From Cafeteria roenbergensis (lineage: Eukaryota; Sar; Bigyra; Bicosoecida; Cafeteriaceae): DNA of 64,000 nucleotides. Location: the NCBI GenBank assembly GCA_008330645.1, contig VLTN01000066.1:124001-188000 (forward strand), read 5' to 3'. The stretch's first letter is position 1. Each line of letters opens with the position of its first letter. The notes under the pieces are model-generated. The model worked only from the letters and a program-made list of their open reading frames with translations. It was not told where the DNA came from and ran no database searches. The translations under genes and the position numbers were made by a program. This document shows positions 53,801 to 64,000 of the stretch, piece by piece.

Positions 53801-56800
53801 CCAAGTACTTTGCGATTCACGGGGCACCCGTCGCCACGGCTCGGCCGTCCGGCCACCCCGCCCACGTCCGCAAGCCCAGCACCAGGCGGCGCGCTCATAT
53901 GCAGCCCGCGCATGTGGCTCTGCAAGCGTTGCCAAGCGCTGCGCAGCCCGTGCCGGCACCCGTTCTCGCGCAGCGACCTGCGGGCCCACAGCCAAGCCTT
54001 GCCATCGTGTCGACGGCGCCTGCATCGGGGGATGCGAACCACGAGCCCCTGGCGCTCGCAACGGCGTCGACGGCGCCCCCGGGAGCTCCCTTCCGCGAGC
54101 CAGTGCAGGGCCGTGGCTTTGGTCCATCCCCCGCGACCACCGTGGAAACTGGGAACCCTGGCACGCCTCCTAGCTCCCCAAAGGCCTTGCCAGCAGGGGA
54201 GGGAGACCGGCCCTCGCACGAGAGGCGCTGGCGGCGCCGGGGCGACACGCTGCTCGCGGACGTGGTCGCAGACGCGGACCCGCTCGGGGTGGCTGCAGGC
54301 ATCCACCACGCTGACGTTACAGGCTTCGCCCTCCCGGCGCTCGTGACGCTGCCCACACCTCAGGGAGACGACGACGGCGCTGCCGATCCCAGCTTCTTTG
54401 GCAGTGTGGGCGGCCAAGCGGGTGGCCGGCGCAGGCCCGAGCGAAGCCACCGTCGCACTCGCAGCGGCGAAGCGTCACGGCGAGACCGCCGCCATGGCAG
54501 CGTCGACGACATGGGCAGCCCGCCGCCCTCGCAGGGCCTGCGGGACCCCGTCAGCCTCGTGTCAGGGGCAGGCGTCATCTCCGCGCTGCTTCTCGGTCAG
54601 CCGGCTGACGGTGGCCGCGGCGACATCGGCGATGGCGGCCGCGAGGCCCTGGCAGCTGGAGCACCGTCCCAGCGGTTCGTGGCCCCGCTCGGACCCACAG
54701 CTGACCCCGAAGCCGTGCTGCCTTGGGCAAGCTTGCGGGGCTCCGCGGGGCCGGCGTCGCGGCACGGCCGCAGTAGCCGACCAGCCCCAACGCAACTCGG
54801 GTCCGCCTCTGAATCCGACGATGGTGACGCCTCCACCCCTGAAGCGCGCATTGGCCAGCCCCCGGCCGACGTTGCCGAGCTCGGCCAGCAGAGCCCTCGA
54901 CCGGGAGACGCGCCAGCCAGGCACGGGTCAAGCCGCTCTGGATGCCGGGTTGTGTTGGACGTGGCAGGCGGGGACGTCCACTCCTGGGCGAGCACTCCCA
55001 AGGCGGGCGCCGTCCGCTCCGCCTCGTCCTGGGGCATCACGGCCAGGCCGCAGGCCGTGCTCACGCCCGAGGAGCTCTCTAGAGCACCAGCCGCGGGCAT
55101 TGGCGCGCCAGGAGAGCTGCAGGGCAGGCAGCAGCAGGAGCAGGAGCAGCCCAGGACTCTCCAGCGCGATCCCAACCCGATCCAGCCCGGCGGCTCAGGC
55201 CAAGGCAGGGCGCACCCCGCTCTGCCCAAGAACCGGCTGTCCAGGGCCGGATCTGCCCCTCCTCCTCCCAGCAGCGGGCTGCTGGGGGCCGAGCCGAGAG
55301 CTCCCGCCGCACAGAGGCGCAGTCCTCGCCTGGCTGCAGGGCCCCGTGACGAAATGACATCTGCAACTGGCGGGGGGACTCGCAGTGGCGAGGGGGATGC
55401 GGCGCCGCCGCTTGTTGCCGAGGCTGGCCACCAGGGCAGGGGCACCACGCCGGCGAAGCATCGGCACGCGCGCCAAGAGCTTGGGCGCCGGCCCGAGGAC
55501 GGCTCGAGAGGCGAGCAGGCCTTGGCAGGTCAAGGCCAGGGCGGCTGGCAGCTGCGTGCCGTTCGCTCCTTGGCCTCCATCGCGTCCGGCGCGTCGCTTG
55601 CGTCCCTGGCCGTCGTGTCTCGTGCGCTCGACCCTGCTTGGACCGATTCGAACCAGGGGCTGAGCGTCAGGCGCAGCCGCCGACGCGCAGCCGCGGGCCG
55701 AGCAGCCGGAGGACCCGGCGGCCGTGATGGCCCCGACAGCGCGGCAAGCACCCCACGGCTGGCCCTGCAGGCCGTTCCTGCGTCGTCTGCGGTGGGGGCT
55801 ACGGCGGTCCGCCCGGCTCGCGCAGGCGGCGCAGGAGCCCGCCGATGGTGCATCCCCAGCCTCAGCAGCGTCGGGGCTCGCTGCCGCGCGCTGTCAGGCA
55901 CCCTTGCAGCCACCGTGGCCCGTCTCTACCCGAGTCAGGCGTGCAGGCGGCAGACGCTGCTTGTGGTTCAACCGTGGCGCTGGACTCCGGTTGCGACCGC
56001 CTCCAGACTCGCCCACGCCCTCATGTCCAGGCAGAGCCTGTCAGCCATGAGCTGGGCGGTGATGCTGATCTGGTGCCTCGCCCAGCCATGGGTTGCCTTG
56101 ACAGTTGTCGAGGCGGCCGTGCTCACGCACGTCATCGTGATGGGGGGCGCGGCATCCGCGGCGCAGGTGGCAGCGTCGGCTTCGCGGCCCGGTGGGCCTC
56201 GCCCCTGCGGCGGCTATGTGTCCAGCTGGGCTCGCCGAACCCGTTGCTGCGACCCTCGCACTCCCAGGGCCAAGCGCTCCCGTGCGGGGTCGGGCCTGGA
56301 CGGCGACGTCGGAGCGGGAATAGCCGACAGCGAACCAGCCACGCTGCTCGACGACGAGCGGGAGGCAACGGCCCTCATCACGGGTGGCTCTCTCGACGAA
56401 ATCCGCCTCGGCCCAGCTGAAAGCGCCCCGCCGAGGCGCCGGGCGGGCAAGGGGGCTGCTTCCTTTGGCGCTGCGACTTCCACGGGCTGGCAGAGGAGCT
56501 CTCACGGTCGCGATGCCAGCGACCCTGGCGATGGCGTCCCGGCGAGTGGGCACGAGGTTCCAAAGCAGCCCCACTTTGACGTCGATGCGCTTAACCTTGT
56601 GCGGTCGCAGCAGACGTTGCTGCTCGTCTACGGGGCGGTGCTTGCAGTCAAGGCCATGTCAGTCATATTCTCGTTCGAGTCGCTGCAGGAGCTCAGGCAT
56701 CCGTTCCACAGGGACGCCATCATTGTCGCTCCCATGGCCATACATCTCCTCTCGGCCCGCAGCGGCCTGCCCGCGCCCGGGCCGCTGTCCTCGGCGTTGC

Positions 56801-57027
56801 TCTCAGCCCTGGCCGTCGGGTGCGGCCTTCTCGTTCAGCGCCACGTGCACCGCCTCACGTACGCTGTGGGCGTCTTCGCTCTTGTGTCAGTGCTCTCTGG
56901 GCTCGCCCAGCGAGCATGGCTGCTGGTTGCGGCAGCCGGTGTTCATGAGCAGGCGCGTGCCTCCATCGCGAGCAGGGCGACTCGTCCAGCGACACAGTCG
57001 CCGCAAGCCGCGTGGATTGATGCATAA
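44850..57027 (+). CDS. PGAP1: PGAP1-like GPI-inositol deacylase with giant insertion
   Basis: Exons 44850..45026 and 45256..57027 (intron 229 nt, GTGAGC...CGCAG, phase 0), 3,982 residues; 44868 is another possible start. An N-terminal helix (about 27-46) anchors a luminal lipase domain: LPVLFVHGHRGNFDQASQ, DVFAADFREGSSAFHAG, the nucleophile motif VAHSMGGVASR (Ser near 264) and LITLNTPHQAHPF. These match PGAP1/Bst1, which removes the inositol acyl chain from GPI anchors in the ER. Membrane helices occur at about 1,467-1,490, 1,760-1,780 and 1,857-1,893. About 1,700 Ser/Ala/Gly-rich disordered residues then intervene before a last group of helices (about 3,650-3,960, including TLLLVYGAVLAVKAMSVIFS). 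PGAP1 is usually about 900-1,100 residues. The frame is continuous, so fusion of two genes is less likely than insertion. Confidence 0.88.
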
Positions 57028-57223
57028 CCAGGGTTCGAAATCCACTGCCAGTTCGTTTGTTCTCAGTTCGCAACTTGTTGCCCTTACCGATGCGTGTTTG
57101 CTTGCGACAAGCCCTGTTCTGTCATTTTGTTCGGGCGCATCGCGGCGGCGCGTCCGCCGCCCTTGAGCGATGGTGCGCTCCAAACAAGCCAAGCGCATTG
57201 TGAGCGTAAGCGCGGAGCGGCTG

Positions 57224-60109
57224 TCACACACCCACACCCCAATCCACGCCGAGCCGCTCCAACGCAGCCAGCACTGCAAGGCTTGCTTCCGCTCGCAGCT
57301 CGTGGCTCGCGAGCGACAACACGGGCGACGCTGCAGCCAGGCGGCTGGAGCCGGATGCTGCAATGCGAAACCGCAGAAACGAGGCAGGGCCAGCGTCCCG
57401 CTTCGAAGCGGCCCCAGGAAGCAGCTGGCGCGCAGATGCGTCACTGAAGACCAGACGGCAGCGCGAGGCTGAAACGCTGCCCAGGTGAAGGGAACGCCCT
57501 CGCATCTTCAGCGAGAGCGACAGGCGCTTGTGCGCAGCGTTGGAGCTCTGGCCAAGGACTGAAATTTCAGCTTGCGCCCACGTCGCGGTGCTCGGGCCAA
57601 CTCGTGCCTGGCATTGCAGGACGCCTGTCGCAGAGCCGGGACGAGGCTCTGCGGCAGCGAGGCTGTGAGCAAGGGTGCGCAGTGCCAGCGCCAGACGGCG
57701 TCCGTGCAGCTCAGGCTGGGCAGCGCGTCCAGGGGGATCGGAGGCAAGCGCTTCCTCGCTGCCCGACGAGTCGCCGTCGGACCAGCTGCCCTCGTCGTCT
57801 GGCGAGCTGGCGCGCACAGACCCGATGCTTCGAGACCCCATGCCTCCTGCTCCGTCTGCCCGCTTGGATGGTGCTGCCTCCGGCTCAAGGCGCGCTTTGG
57901 CAAAGTCCCCGTCGGCCGGAGATGGTGGAGGCGTCGAGTCTGGCTGGGACATGAACACAACCCTGCGGTGGCCTCGCTTAGGAAAGCGATGTGGGGACGA
58001 AGTTGGCTCCCGCGAGCCCCCTGTGGCAGCAGGTGTCGTGGGAGCGGCGCCGCTGCCAAGGGTCGGGTTTTGTAAAGTTGATTCGCAGTCGGACGCCACA
58101 ACTGGCATCCAGGGAGGGGCGTGTGCTCGTGGCGTCCCCAGATTGCCTCTTTCTGGCCGGGAAGCCATGTGCTCACGGCTCCCCTCGGAGCCACCTGACC
58201 AGTGTGAGCCTGTGGACGACCCCGAGTCCGAGCTTGAGTCTGGACTGCTGTTGCGCGAGCCTTCGCTTGGCGCCATCGCAGGTCGCCACTGCAGTTGCTG
58301 CGACTGTGACGGTTCCCATTGACGCACTGGAGGCGGGTGGCCTAGGCGGGGCAGCGATGAGCCAGACATGGTCGGCATAGCCGCACCTCTGCCCCTCGCC
58401 GCTGAGGCATCGCCTGCCGGCTGGCGCCCCAATGGATCCCAGTTGCTATGCCTGCTTCCTTCGTCTGCCGTGCACGCCGCTGACGTCCTGCTGCTGCCGA
58501 AGGAGCACAGGGACGTCCGTGCGTCACGATGGGCCGCGCTAGCAATGGGTCCAGGCGTGCCAGGCGCAACTCCGCGGCCACCGGCCTCAATTCTCGGAAC
58601 CCCCGTGCCTTGCCCCGTCAGCGGACCAGACGGGCGCGAGGCGCATCCAACCTGAATGCGAAAGCCGCCCGAGTCAGTTGCTGCCTGCAGTGACCGCATC
58701 ACAGCACGAATCCGAGCTCCTTCTGTCAGGCTTGGGCTGAACACGGCACTTGGAAATTCCACACGCAGCTCCTCGCAGGCAGTGTCCTGAGTGGATGGGT
58801 CTACCACGCGACTGACGCAGAACTCGGTGCGCTCGGTGCCTGTGGGGTCAAGCACCGCGAATACGGCTGCAGCAGCTGGCTCCGGCTCGGGGGACGGCTG
58901 CTCATGCTCCTCGTGGCTGGATGCCCTTGACGTGCGCCTCTGCCCCTTCGAGGGGTCAACCGACATCTGCTGGCTTGGCGAGCGGGGATTCGAGGCGGAA
59001 ACGCTTCGTGCCACGCGGGCCTTGGTGTCGTTGCGCTCTTTGGGCCTGGGGCCACGGAGAGGCGACAGCGACGGGCGGACCGTGCCTCCCCATCCGGAGT
59101 CGGGTCCGTCCCGATGCTTGGGCCGCGGGTACGCCGCGTCCAGCTGCGATGCAGCTGCTCTTGCGTGCTGAAGCATGGCACCGATCGACAAGGCCGATCC
59201 TGCCAGTGTCCCGGCAGCATAGGCGTCAGGCGTTGCCTCTGGTGGCGCCACTGGAGGGCTCAGTGATGCGTCCTCTGGGTCGGCAGCTGTGGCAGCTGAT
59301 CCACGAAGCGTCTGGTGAGGCGTTCCACGCCGCGAAGGGCTCTCGCGCCGATCAATAGCGGCGCGGAGATCGTCAGAGTCTCCTCCCCTTCCAGCCAGCG
59401 CTGTCTGGGAAAGCACGCCTCCGTCATGAGGCCAATGGACGTCCTCCTTCGCCCGCGATGAGCGGAGGCTCGCAGATCCAGAGAGAGGTGGCCGAGAGGC
59501 GAGGCATGGGAGCACGGTGTCACGCGCACGCCAGGACTGCAGCCATGCGGCGAGTGCGACCGGCGCGGCACTGCCCACGACGATTGGGGCGGCAGGCGGT
59601 TGATACCGTTGCTGTGGCGGGTGCGGGCCAGCAGGAAGGTCCTCGCGAAGCTGAGGCGTTGCGAGAGATCCGTGTTCTTCGGCCTGAGAGGCAGGCGTAT
59701 CCAACGAGGCGGCCTCCCCGGGACCGCCCCACGGCGAGCCGGAGCCCAGCTGGCCGCTGCTCGCCGCTCCCGAAACACCATCCACAACGACATCGCCGTC
59801 GGCATCGACCGCTCCATCACCAGAGCCGGAGCCGGAGCCGGAGCCGTCCGACCCCTCGCTCGTCCCGGCCGGAGAGGCGGCCTCCCCGGGACCGCCCCAC
59901 GGCGAGCCGGAGCCCAGCTGGCCGCTGCTCGCCGCTCCCGAAACACCATCCGCAACGACATCGCCGTCGGCATCGACCGCCCCATCACCAGAGCCGGAGC
60001 CGTCCGACCCCTCGCTCGTCCCGGCCGGAGAGGCGGCCTCCCCGGGACCGCCCCACGGCGAGCCGGAGCCCAGCTGGCCGCCGCTCGCCGCTCCCGAAAC
60101 ACCATCCAC
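57224..60109 (-). CDS. Unknown protein, C-terminal part, running into a long Gly/Ser repeat array (5' partial)
   Basis: The frame ends at 57224 and is open for about 960 residues, its upstream (N-terminal) part being the repeat array that continues to the window edge. The reading frame beyond 60109 shifts because of one-base length differences between repeat copies, so the true start is not visible. The unique part is Ser/Pro/Arg-rich with two better-conserved-looking segments: AAVFAVLDPTGTERTEFCVS, and a C-terminal block of about 160 residues from RRLALALRTLAHSLAAAE to LAALERLGVDWGVGV with a beta-rich pattern. I recognise no family. The 196-nt gap to the PGAP1-like stop makes the pair convergent. 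Function unknown; a cell-surface or scaffold protein with a repetitive stalk is only a guess. Confidence 0.6.
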   Translation of the reverse strand: MDGVSGAASGGQLGSGSPWGGPGEAASPAGTSEGSDGSGSGDGAVDADGDVVADGVSGAASSGQLGSGSPWGGPGEAASPAGTSEGSDGSGSGSGSGDGAVDADGDVVVDGVSGAASSGQLGSGSPWGGPGEAASLDTPASQAEEHGSLATPQLREDLPAGPHPPQQRYQPPAAPIVVGSAAPVALAAWLQSWRARDTVLPCLASRPPLSGSASLRSSRAKEDVHWPHDGGVLSQTALAGRGGDSDDLRAAIDRRESPSRRGTPHQTLRGSAATAADPEDASLSPPVAPPEATPDAYAAGTLAGSALSIGAMLQHARAAASQLDAAYPRPKHRDGPDSGWGGTVRPSLSPLRGPRPKERNDTKARVARSVSASNPRSPSQQMSVDPSKGQRRTSRASSHEEHEQPSPEPEPAAAAVFAVLDPTGTERTEFCVSRVVDPSTQDTACEELRVEFPSAVFSPSLTEGARIRAVMRSLQAATDSGGFRIQVGCASRPSGPLTGQGTGVPRIEAGGRGVAPGTPGPIASAAHRDARTSLCSFGSSRTSAACTADEGSRHSNWDPLGRQPAGDASAARGRGAAMPTMSGSSLPRLGHPPPVRQWEPSQSQQLQWRPAMAPSEGSRNSSPDSSSDSGSSTGSHWSGGSEGSREHMASRPERGNLGTPRAHAPPWMPVVASDCESTLQNPTLGSGAAPTTPAATGGSREPTSSPHRFPKRGHRRVVFMSQPDSTPPPSPADGDFAKARLEPEAAPSKRADGAGGMGSRSIGSVRASSPDDEGSWSDGDSSGSEEALASDPPGRAAQPELHGRRLALALRTLAHSLAAAEPRPGSATGVLQCQARVGPSTATWAQAEISVLGQSSNAAHKRLSLSLKMRGRSLHLGSVSASRCRLVFSDASARQLLPGAASKRDAGPASFLRFRIAASGSSRLAAASPVLSLASHELRAEASLAVLAALERLGVDWGVGV

Positions 60110-63100
60110 AACGACATCGCGTCGGCATCGACTGCCCCATCACCAGAGCCGGAGCCGGAGCCGTCTGCGTCCGACCCCTCGCTCGTCCCGGCCGGAGAGG
60201 CGGCCTCCCCGGGACCGCCCCACGGCGAGCCGGAGCCCAGCTGGCCGCCGCTCGCCGCTCCCGAAACACCATCCACAACGACATCGCCGTCGGCATCGAC
60301 CGCCCCATCACCAGAGCCGGAGCCGGAGCCGTCCGACCCCTCGCTCGTCCCGGCCGGAGAGGCGGCCTCCCCGGGACCGCCCCACGGCGAGCCGGAGCCC
60401 AGCTGGCCGCTGCTCGCCGCTCCCGAAACACCATCCACAACGACATCGCCGTCGGCATCGACCGCCCATCACCAGAGCCGGAGCCGGAGCCGTCCGACCC
60501 CTCGCTCGTCCCGGCCGGAGAGGCGGCCTCCCCGGGACCGCCCCACGGCGAGCCGGAGCCCAGCTGGCCGCCGCTCGCCGCTCCCGAAAACACCATCCAC
60601 AACGACATCGCCGTCGGCATCGACCGCTCCATCACCAGAGCCGGAGCCGGAGCCGTCCGACCCCTCGCTCGTCCCGGCCGGAGAGGCGGCCTCCCCGGGA
60701 CCGCCCCACGGCGAGCCGGAGCCCAGCTGGCCGCCGCTCGCCGCTCCCGAAACACCATCCACAACGACATCGCCGTCGGCATCGACCGCCCCATCACCAG
60801 AGCCGAGCCGGAGCCGGAGCGTCCGACCCCTCGCTCGTCCCGGCCGGAGAGGCGGCCTCCCCGGGACCGCCCCACGGCGAGCCGGAGCCCAGCTGGCCGC
60901 CGCTCGCCGCTCCCGAAACACCATCCGCAACGACATCGCCGTCGGCATCGACCGCTCCACCACCAGAGCCGGAGCCGTCTGCATCCGACCCCTCGCTCGT
61001 CCCGGCCGGAGAGGCGGCCTCCCCGGGACCGCCCCACGGCGAGCCGGAGCCCAGCTGGCCGCCGCTCGCCGCTCCCGAAACACCATCCACAACGACATCG
61101 CCGTCGGCATCGACCGCCCCATCACCAGAGCCGGAGCCGGAGCCGTCCGCGTCCGACCCCTCGCTCGTCCCGGCCGGAGAGGCGGCCTCCCCGGGACCGC
61201 CCCACGGCGAGCCGGAGCCCAGCTGGCCGCCGCTCGCCGCTCCCGAAACACCATCCACAACGACATCGCCGTCGGCATCGACCGCTCCATCACCAGAGCC
61301 GGAGCCGTCCGACCTCTCGCTCGTCCCGGCCGGAGAGGCGGCCTCCCCGGGACCGCCCCACGGCGAGCCGGAGCCCAGCTGGCCGCCGCTCGCCGCTCCC
61401 GAAACACCATCCACAACGACATCGCCGTCGGCATCGACCGCTCCACCACCAGAGCCGGAGCCGGAGCCGGAGCCGTCCGATCCCTCGCTCGTCCCGGCCG
61501 GAGAGGCGGCCTCTCCCCGGGACCGCCCCACGGCGAGCCGGAGCCCAGGCTGGCCGCTGCTCGCCGCTCCCGAAACACCATCCACAACGACATCGCCGTC
61601 GGCATCGACCGCTCCATCACCAGAGCCGGAGCCGGAGCCGCCGTCCGACCCCTCGCTCGTCCCGGCCGGAGAGGCGGCCTCCCGGGACCGCCCCACGGCG
61701 AGCCGGAGCCCAGCTGGCCGCTGCTCGCCGCTCCCGAAACACCATCCACAACGACATCGCCGTCGGCATCGACCGCCCCATCACCCAGAGCCGGAGCCGG
61801 AGCGCGTCCGACCCCTCGCTCGTCCCGGCCGGAGAGGCGGCCTCTCCGGGACCGCCCCACGGCGAGCCGGAGCCCAGCTGGCCGCCGCTCGCCACTCCCG
61901 AAACACCATCCACAACGACATCGCCGTCGGCATCGACCGCCCCATCACCAGAGCCGGAGCCGTCTGCGTCCGACCCCTCGCTCGTCCCGGCCGGAGAGGC
62001 GGCCTCCCCGGGACCGCCCCACGGCGAGCCGGAGCCCAGCTGGCCGCCGCTCGCCGCTCCCGAAACACCATCCACAACGACATCGCCGTCGGCATCGACC
62101 GCCCCATCACCAGAGCCGGAGCCGGAGCCGTCCGCGTCCGACCCCTCGCTCGTCCCGGCCGGAGAGGCGGCCTCTCCGGGACCGCCCCACGGCGAGCCGG
62201 AGCCCAGCTGGCCGCCGCTCGCCGCTCCCGAAACACCATCCACAACGACATCGCCGTCGGCATCGACCGCCCCATCACCGGAGCCGGAGCCGGAGCCGTC
62301 CGACCCCTCGCTCGTCCCGGCCGGAGAGGCGGCCTCCCCGGGACCGCCCCACGGCGAGCCGGAGCCCAGCTGGCCGCCGCTCGCCGCTCCCGAAACACCA
62401 TCCACAACGACATCGCCGTCGGCATCGACCGCCCCATCACCAGAGCCGGAGCCGTCCGACCCCTCGCTCGTCCCGGCCGGAGAGGCGGCCTCCCCGGGAC
62501 CGCCCCACGGCGAGCCGGAGCCCAGCTGGCCGCCGCTCGCCGCTCCCGAAACACCATCCACAACGACATCGCCGTCGGCATCGACCGCCCCATCACCAGA
62601 GCCGTCCGGAGCCGTCCGACCCCTCGCTCGTCCCGGCCGGAGAGGCGGCCTCCCCGGGACCGCCCCACGGCGAGCCGGAGCCCAGCTGGCCGCCGCTCGC
62701 CGCTCCCGAAAACACCATCCACAACGACATCGCCGTCGGCATCGACCGCTCCCACCACCAGAGCCGGAGCCGCCGTCCGCGTCCGACCCCTCGCTCGTCC
62801 CGGCCGGAGAGGCGGCCTCCCCGGGACCGCCCCCACGGCGAGCCGGAGCCCAGCTGGCCGCCGCTCGCCGCTCCCGAAACACCATCCACAACGACATCGC
62901 CGTCGGCATCGACCGCCCCATCACCAGAGAGAGCCGGAGCCGTCTGCGTCCGAGCCCTCGCTCGTCCCGGCCGGAGAGGCGGCCTCCCCGGGACCGCCCC
63001 ACGGCGAGCCGGAGCCCAGCTGGCCGCCGCTCGCCGCTCCCGAAACACCATCCACAACGACATCGCCGTCGGCATCGACCGCTCCACCACCAGAGCCGGA

Positions 63101-64000
63101 GCCGGAGCCGTCCGACCCCTCGCTCGTCCCGGCCGGAGAGGCGGCCTCCCCGGGACCGCCCCACGGCGAGCCGGAGCCCAGCTGGCCGCCGCTCGCCGCT
63201 CCCGAAACACCATCCACAACGACATCGCCGTCGGCATCGACCGCCCCATCACCAGAGCCGGAGCCGGAGCCGTCCGCGTCCGACCCCTCGCTCGTCCCGG
63301 CCGGAGAGGCGGCCTCCCCGGGACCGCCCCACGGCGAGCCGGAGCCCAGCTGGCCGCCGCTCGCCGCTCCCGAAACACCTCCAACAACGACATCGCCGTC
63401 GGCATCGACCGCCCCATCACACGGAGCCGGAGCCGGAGCACGTCCGACCCCTCGCTCGTCCCGGCCGGAGCAGGCGCCTCCCCCGGGACCGCCCCACGGC
63501 GAGCCGGAGCCCAGCTGGCCGCCGCTCGCCGCTCCCGAAACACCATTCCACTCAACGACATCGCCGTCGGCATCGACCGCCCCATCACCAGAGCCGGGAG
63601 CCGGAGCCGTCCGACCCCTCGCTCGTCCCGGCCGGAGAGGCGGCCTCCCCGGGACCGCCCCACGGCGAGCCGGAGCCCAGCTGGCCGCCGCTCGCCGCTC
63701 CCGAAACACCATCCAACAACGACATCGCCGTCCCGCATCGACCGCCCCATTCACCAGAGCCGGAGCCGTCTGCGTCCGACCCCTCGCTCGTCCCGGCCGG
63801 AGAGGCGGCCTCCCCGGACCGCCCCACGGCGAGCCGGAGCCCAGCTGGCCGCCGCTCGCCGCTCCCGAAACACCATCCACAACGACATCGCCGTCGGCAT
63901 CGACCGCCCCATCACCAGAGCCGGAGCCGGAGCCGTCTGCGTCCGACCCTCGCTCGTCCCGGCCGGAGAGGCGGCCTCCCGGGACCGCCCCACGGCGAGC
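59705..64000 (-). repeat. Coding tandem repeat array, about 26 copies of roughly 164 nt
   Basis: The motif CACGGCGAGCCGGAGCCCAG recurs 27 times, spaced mostly 156-170 nt. On the minus strand each unit encodes about 52-56 residues, with the core VSGAASGGQLGSGSPWGG, then PGEAASPAGTSEGSD and GDGAVDADGDVVVDG. Length changes come mainly from different numbers of a GAGCCG hexamer (Ser-Gly dipeptides). Copies are otherwise close to identical, which indicates recent amplification or homogenisation. One-base insertions and deletions in many copies break the frame, increasingly so towards 64000. The array is cut by the window edge. Confidence 0.93.

Noticed and set aside
57028-57050. GGTTCGAAATCC looked like a tRNA T-arm
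   Set aside because: The stem does not pair properly and no acceptor, D or anticodon arms are found around it.
59705-64000. Array considered as a CRISPR or centromere/telomere satellite
   Set aside because: Repeats are directly adjacent without unique spacers, and one minus-strand frame is conserved across copies, so it is a coding minisatellite.
1-64000. Virus-like or other mobile elements (reverse transcriptase, integrase, capsid, terminal repeats)
   Set aside because: No such motifs or long terminal or inverted repeats were seen, and base composition is uniform apart from the 6.7-7.9 kb gap.

Overview
The window is GC-rich nuclear DNA of a unicellular eukaryote. The evidence is protein-coding genes interrupted by short introns (126 to 341 nt, 13 of them placed here), no operons, no ribosome-binding sites, and proteins that bacteria lack: a 7TM protein fused to an RGS domain, PGAP1, GTPBP1, selenoprotein-T-like, an Anp1/Mnn9-type glycosyltransferase and a plant/protist-type purple acid phosphatase. 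By composition and gene content I would guess a GC-rich protist, such as a heterotrophic stramenopile of the Cafeteria kind or a haptophyte. That is inference; nothing in the window proves the lineage. No virus-like element, transposon, rRNA or tRNA gene was found.

Layout: (1) 1-6675: C-terminal part of a membrane RGS protein (+), a ZIP metal transporter (-), adenylosuccinate synthetase in five exons (+). (2) 6676-16452: a gene-poor 1.3 kb gap, an ankyrin-repeat protein (-), a GTPBP1-like GTPase (+), a SelT-like redox protein (+), and an 80-residue membrane protein split by an intron (-). (3) 16707-30362: a 2,066-residue disordered protein (+), a secreted purple acid phosphatase in four exons (-), a small two-exon mitochondrial-looking protein (+), a GT62 glycosyltransferase whose domain is split by a coding minisatellite (-), and an ACT-domain protein (+). 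(4) 30687-57027: a 3,505-residue leucine-rich-repeat and coiled-coil protein (-), a C2H2 zinc-finger protein (-) and a 3,982-residue PGAP1-like GPI-inositol deacylase (+). (5) 57224-64000: the C-terminal part of an unknown protein (-) that runs into about 26 copies of a Gly/Ser-rich repeat of about 164 nt, reaching the window edge.

Genes are closely packed and mostly alternate in strand, so several divergent pairs share short upstream regions (135 to 408 nt). They do not form a single pathway, though three touch the secretory system: the GT62 enzyme (protein mannosylation in Golgi), PGAP1 (GPI-anchor remodelling in ER) and the SelT-like protein (ER redox). The most unusual theme is growth of ordinary conserved proteins by very long, intron-free, low-complexity insertions: between the two halves of the GT62 domain, inside the PGAP1 membrane region, in the RGS domain, in GTPBP1, and as the bulk of the ankyrin and LRR proteins.
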